Positions 30,589-31,982 of a stretch of DNA of 31,982 bases are shown piece by piece (position 1 is the first letter of the stretch; the number at the start of each line of letters is the position of its first letter). This DNA is from Seminavis robusta. Lineage: Eukaryota > Bacillariophyta > Bacillariophyceae > Naviculales > Naviculaceae. The stretch spans positions 1-31,982 of the forward strand of contig CAICTM010001310.1 of the NCBI GenBank assembly GCA_903772945.1, read 5' to 3'. The translations under genes and the position numbers were made by a program. Under the pieces are notes generated by a model. That model was not told the origin of the DNA. It was given only the letters and a program-made list of their open reading frames with translations, and did no database searches.

Positions 30589-31982
30589 GTTAATGAACAA
30601 TGATGATCTTCCAGTGGAGTCACAACGACAACACACGAGGAGGGCTCTACTTGAGTTCAGGGAGCAAATAGATAACATGACTTTGCCAAGCAGTCCACCA
30701 TACTTACTTCGAGCAAGGCCAAAGACTGCGTGGAAGATACATGCATGTATGATGACAAGCATCATCTCGATGCGGCCAACCCAGGACCTGGTTGAGGAAT
30801 CACCGATTCGTGTGGATGGCAGAATTGATTCGATTCAACCGCTTTCAAGGGGTACCCTCCCAAGATGCGCGCCCTTGACGTTGCAAACAAGTGTCATAGT
30901 TGCGCAAGTGTTCAGCCGCCCATGTGCCCTCGGCATAATGGCAGGCAGTAGTACAATCTACATAGCAGGTCGCTGGCAAGAGCCCAAACCGCCGTTCGTT
31001 GCAACCCCAGGGCAAGGTTCTTGCCTGCAACGCCACTCTAGCTGTTCACTGCGAGAAGACTGAACTCTTCGCCAAACACTGTCCCTGTCGCACCTGGGGA
31101 GCTAGGTTGGTTGGACAAAGTCGTGACCAATCAATTGCATCTACACGTGGGACTTGGGTTAATTTTCTTTGCCCTGACCTCTGTTAGCTTCTTATTCAGT
31201 GTGGCCGAGAGTGCCGAGTGGCTCGTTGGAAGAAGAGGCACCAAAATGAAGGATGTGTGGGGCAGTTGTGGTATCATTTTGATTATTATGTTCTCGAAGC
31301 CTCGCAATGGCTGCGAAAGATGCGCATCTGGCAGCTGTCAACACGCACCGCTGCCTGGATCCATTGAAAATTATTTACTACAGACCATACCGGTACATCC
31401 TGCACCTCCAGGTAAAAATGCTTCCAGGGTCATTTTCCCCTTTTCTTCTTTTTGTGGGCTTGATTTAGAGAATAATGACACGGCAGATGCAGTCAGGGCA
31501 GGCTCTCTATTTGACCTTACCTGCGTGGGAAAAGGTGTGGACTGGCTCAAGACTCCACTGGATCTTGAAGAAGACAAGGGCTTCTTTCGAAGACAGTGTC
31601 TTCTTTCGAAGACAGAATCTTCAACAGAAGACACTGTCTTCGACGAGGCATCTTCGAAGTCTAGCTGGACACTGAAGTCGAAGATGCTGTCTTCCAAAGA
31701 ACACGAATGGAATGCAGACAATTGTGTTCGGAGAAATCGCTAAAATTAGAAAAGCTCTTCCGTGATTGAACTGTGCTCGGTGTTATGGTTCCCCATTACC
31801 GAAGCATGTATGTGTAGATGGCTGGCTGGGGTAGCTTTGAGGTGGTGGAATCGAATCTAGCTACTAGCTGAACAACTCCAACAGGAAAAATAGCCACTGC
31901 CACACCAAAGAGGCAGGTGCTTCGTGGGAAGCCCAAGTCACACTATCAGAACCACTGTAATAGGTTGGTAGAGGAGAGGTGC
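30589..31982. other. Right-end region without a firm gene
   Basis: Two open + frames are present but weak. The first, 30593-31063 (ATG, 156 aa), starts right after the previous stop and has no recognisable domain. The second, 31111-31743, opens with TTG and shows a hydrophobic stretch (VGLGLIFFALTSVSFLFSVA) then a Ser/Lys-rich tail over a repeat. Either might be an exon of an unseen gene. TACCGGTA occurs at 31388-31395. Confidence 0.35.
31581..31643. repeat. GAAGAC/GTCTTC repeat with perfect 17-bp inverted arms
   Basis: A 19-bp unit starting CTTCTTTCGAAGACAG occurs twice in tandem (31581-31599 and 31600-31618; the first 16 bp are identical). The arm TCGAAGACAGTGTCTTC (31587-31603) is perfectly matched by its reverse complement at 31627-31643, with a 23-bp loop. 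Related TCTTCGAAG text continues to about 31690. Confidence 0.8.

Noticed and set aside
30593..31063. 156-aa plus-strand frame
   Set aside because: It has an ATG but no recognisable domain, starts 5 bp after the previous stop and looks like 3' flanking sequence. Kept only as part of the region note.
1..31982. tRNA genes or CRISPR array
   Set aside because: No GTTCGAATC-type T-loop with matching arms and no regular repeat-spacer pattern was seen by eye; a tRNA scan was not possible.

Overview
The window looks like nuclear DNA of a diatom, most likely a raphid pennate such as Seminavis. That is inferred from gene style, not from a search. It holds short GT-AG introns of 70-158 bp, membrane-anchored LRR proteins of a type common in pennate diatoms, a PhoX/DUF839 domain behind a Pro/Thr-rich stalk, a putative rhamnosyltransferase and several classes of transposable element. 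I saw no tRNA, rRNA or CRISPR array.

Layout. 1-1300: no convincing gene, only small repeats. 1305-3399 (+): piggyBac-like transposase, 5'-incomplete, catalytic Asp residues intact, C-terminal Cys-rich finger. 4028-6367 (+): a second, unrelated transposase-like gene (DUF7869-like) with a local reading-frame break. 7123-8986 (-): type II membrane protein with a putative rhamnosyltransferase domain, divergent from 9447-12740 (+): type II membrane protein with a Pro/Thr-rich stalk and a PhoX-like domain. 12741-14235: repeat-rich spacer. 14236-17121 (+): membrane-anchored LRR protein. 17122-18006: spacer with a duplicated hairpin. 18007-21040 (-): secretory coiled-coil protein with a basic Pro-rich tail. 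22079-23047 (-): ankyrin-like protein. 24289-26473 (-): second LRR protein, divergent from 26916-27299 (+): small four-helix membrane protein. 27684-28860 (-): broken retrotransposon reverse-transcriptase C-terminal region. 29287-30588 (+): conserved-looking protein of unknown function. 30589-31982: no convincing gene, but a compact repeat/hairpin.

How the genes relate. Apart from the mobile elements, most of the genes encode secretory-pathway or membrane proteins (glycosyltransferase, stalked PhoX-like protein, two LRR proteins, secreted coiled-coil protein, four-helix protein). This suggests a cell-surface gene neighbourhood that collects transposons. Two head-to-head intergenic regions each carry one perfect TGACGTCA (CRE/bZIP) palindrome. 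The palindrome TACCGGTA occurs 12 times, 11 of them outside the genes called here. I found no obvious new operon-like system. The most unusual signals are the TACCGGTA over-representation, the near-perfect 65-bp inverted repeat at 26632-26696, the duplicated hairpin at 17534-17670, the 20-bp palindrome at 29263-29282 and the stalked PhoX gene whose three introns are all multiples of three.
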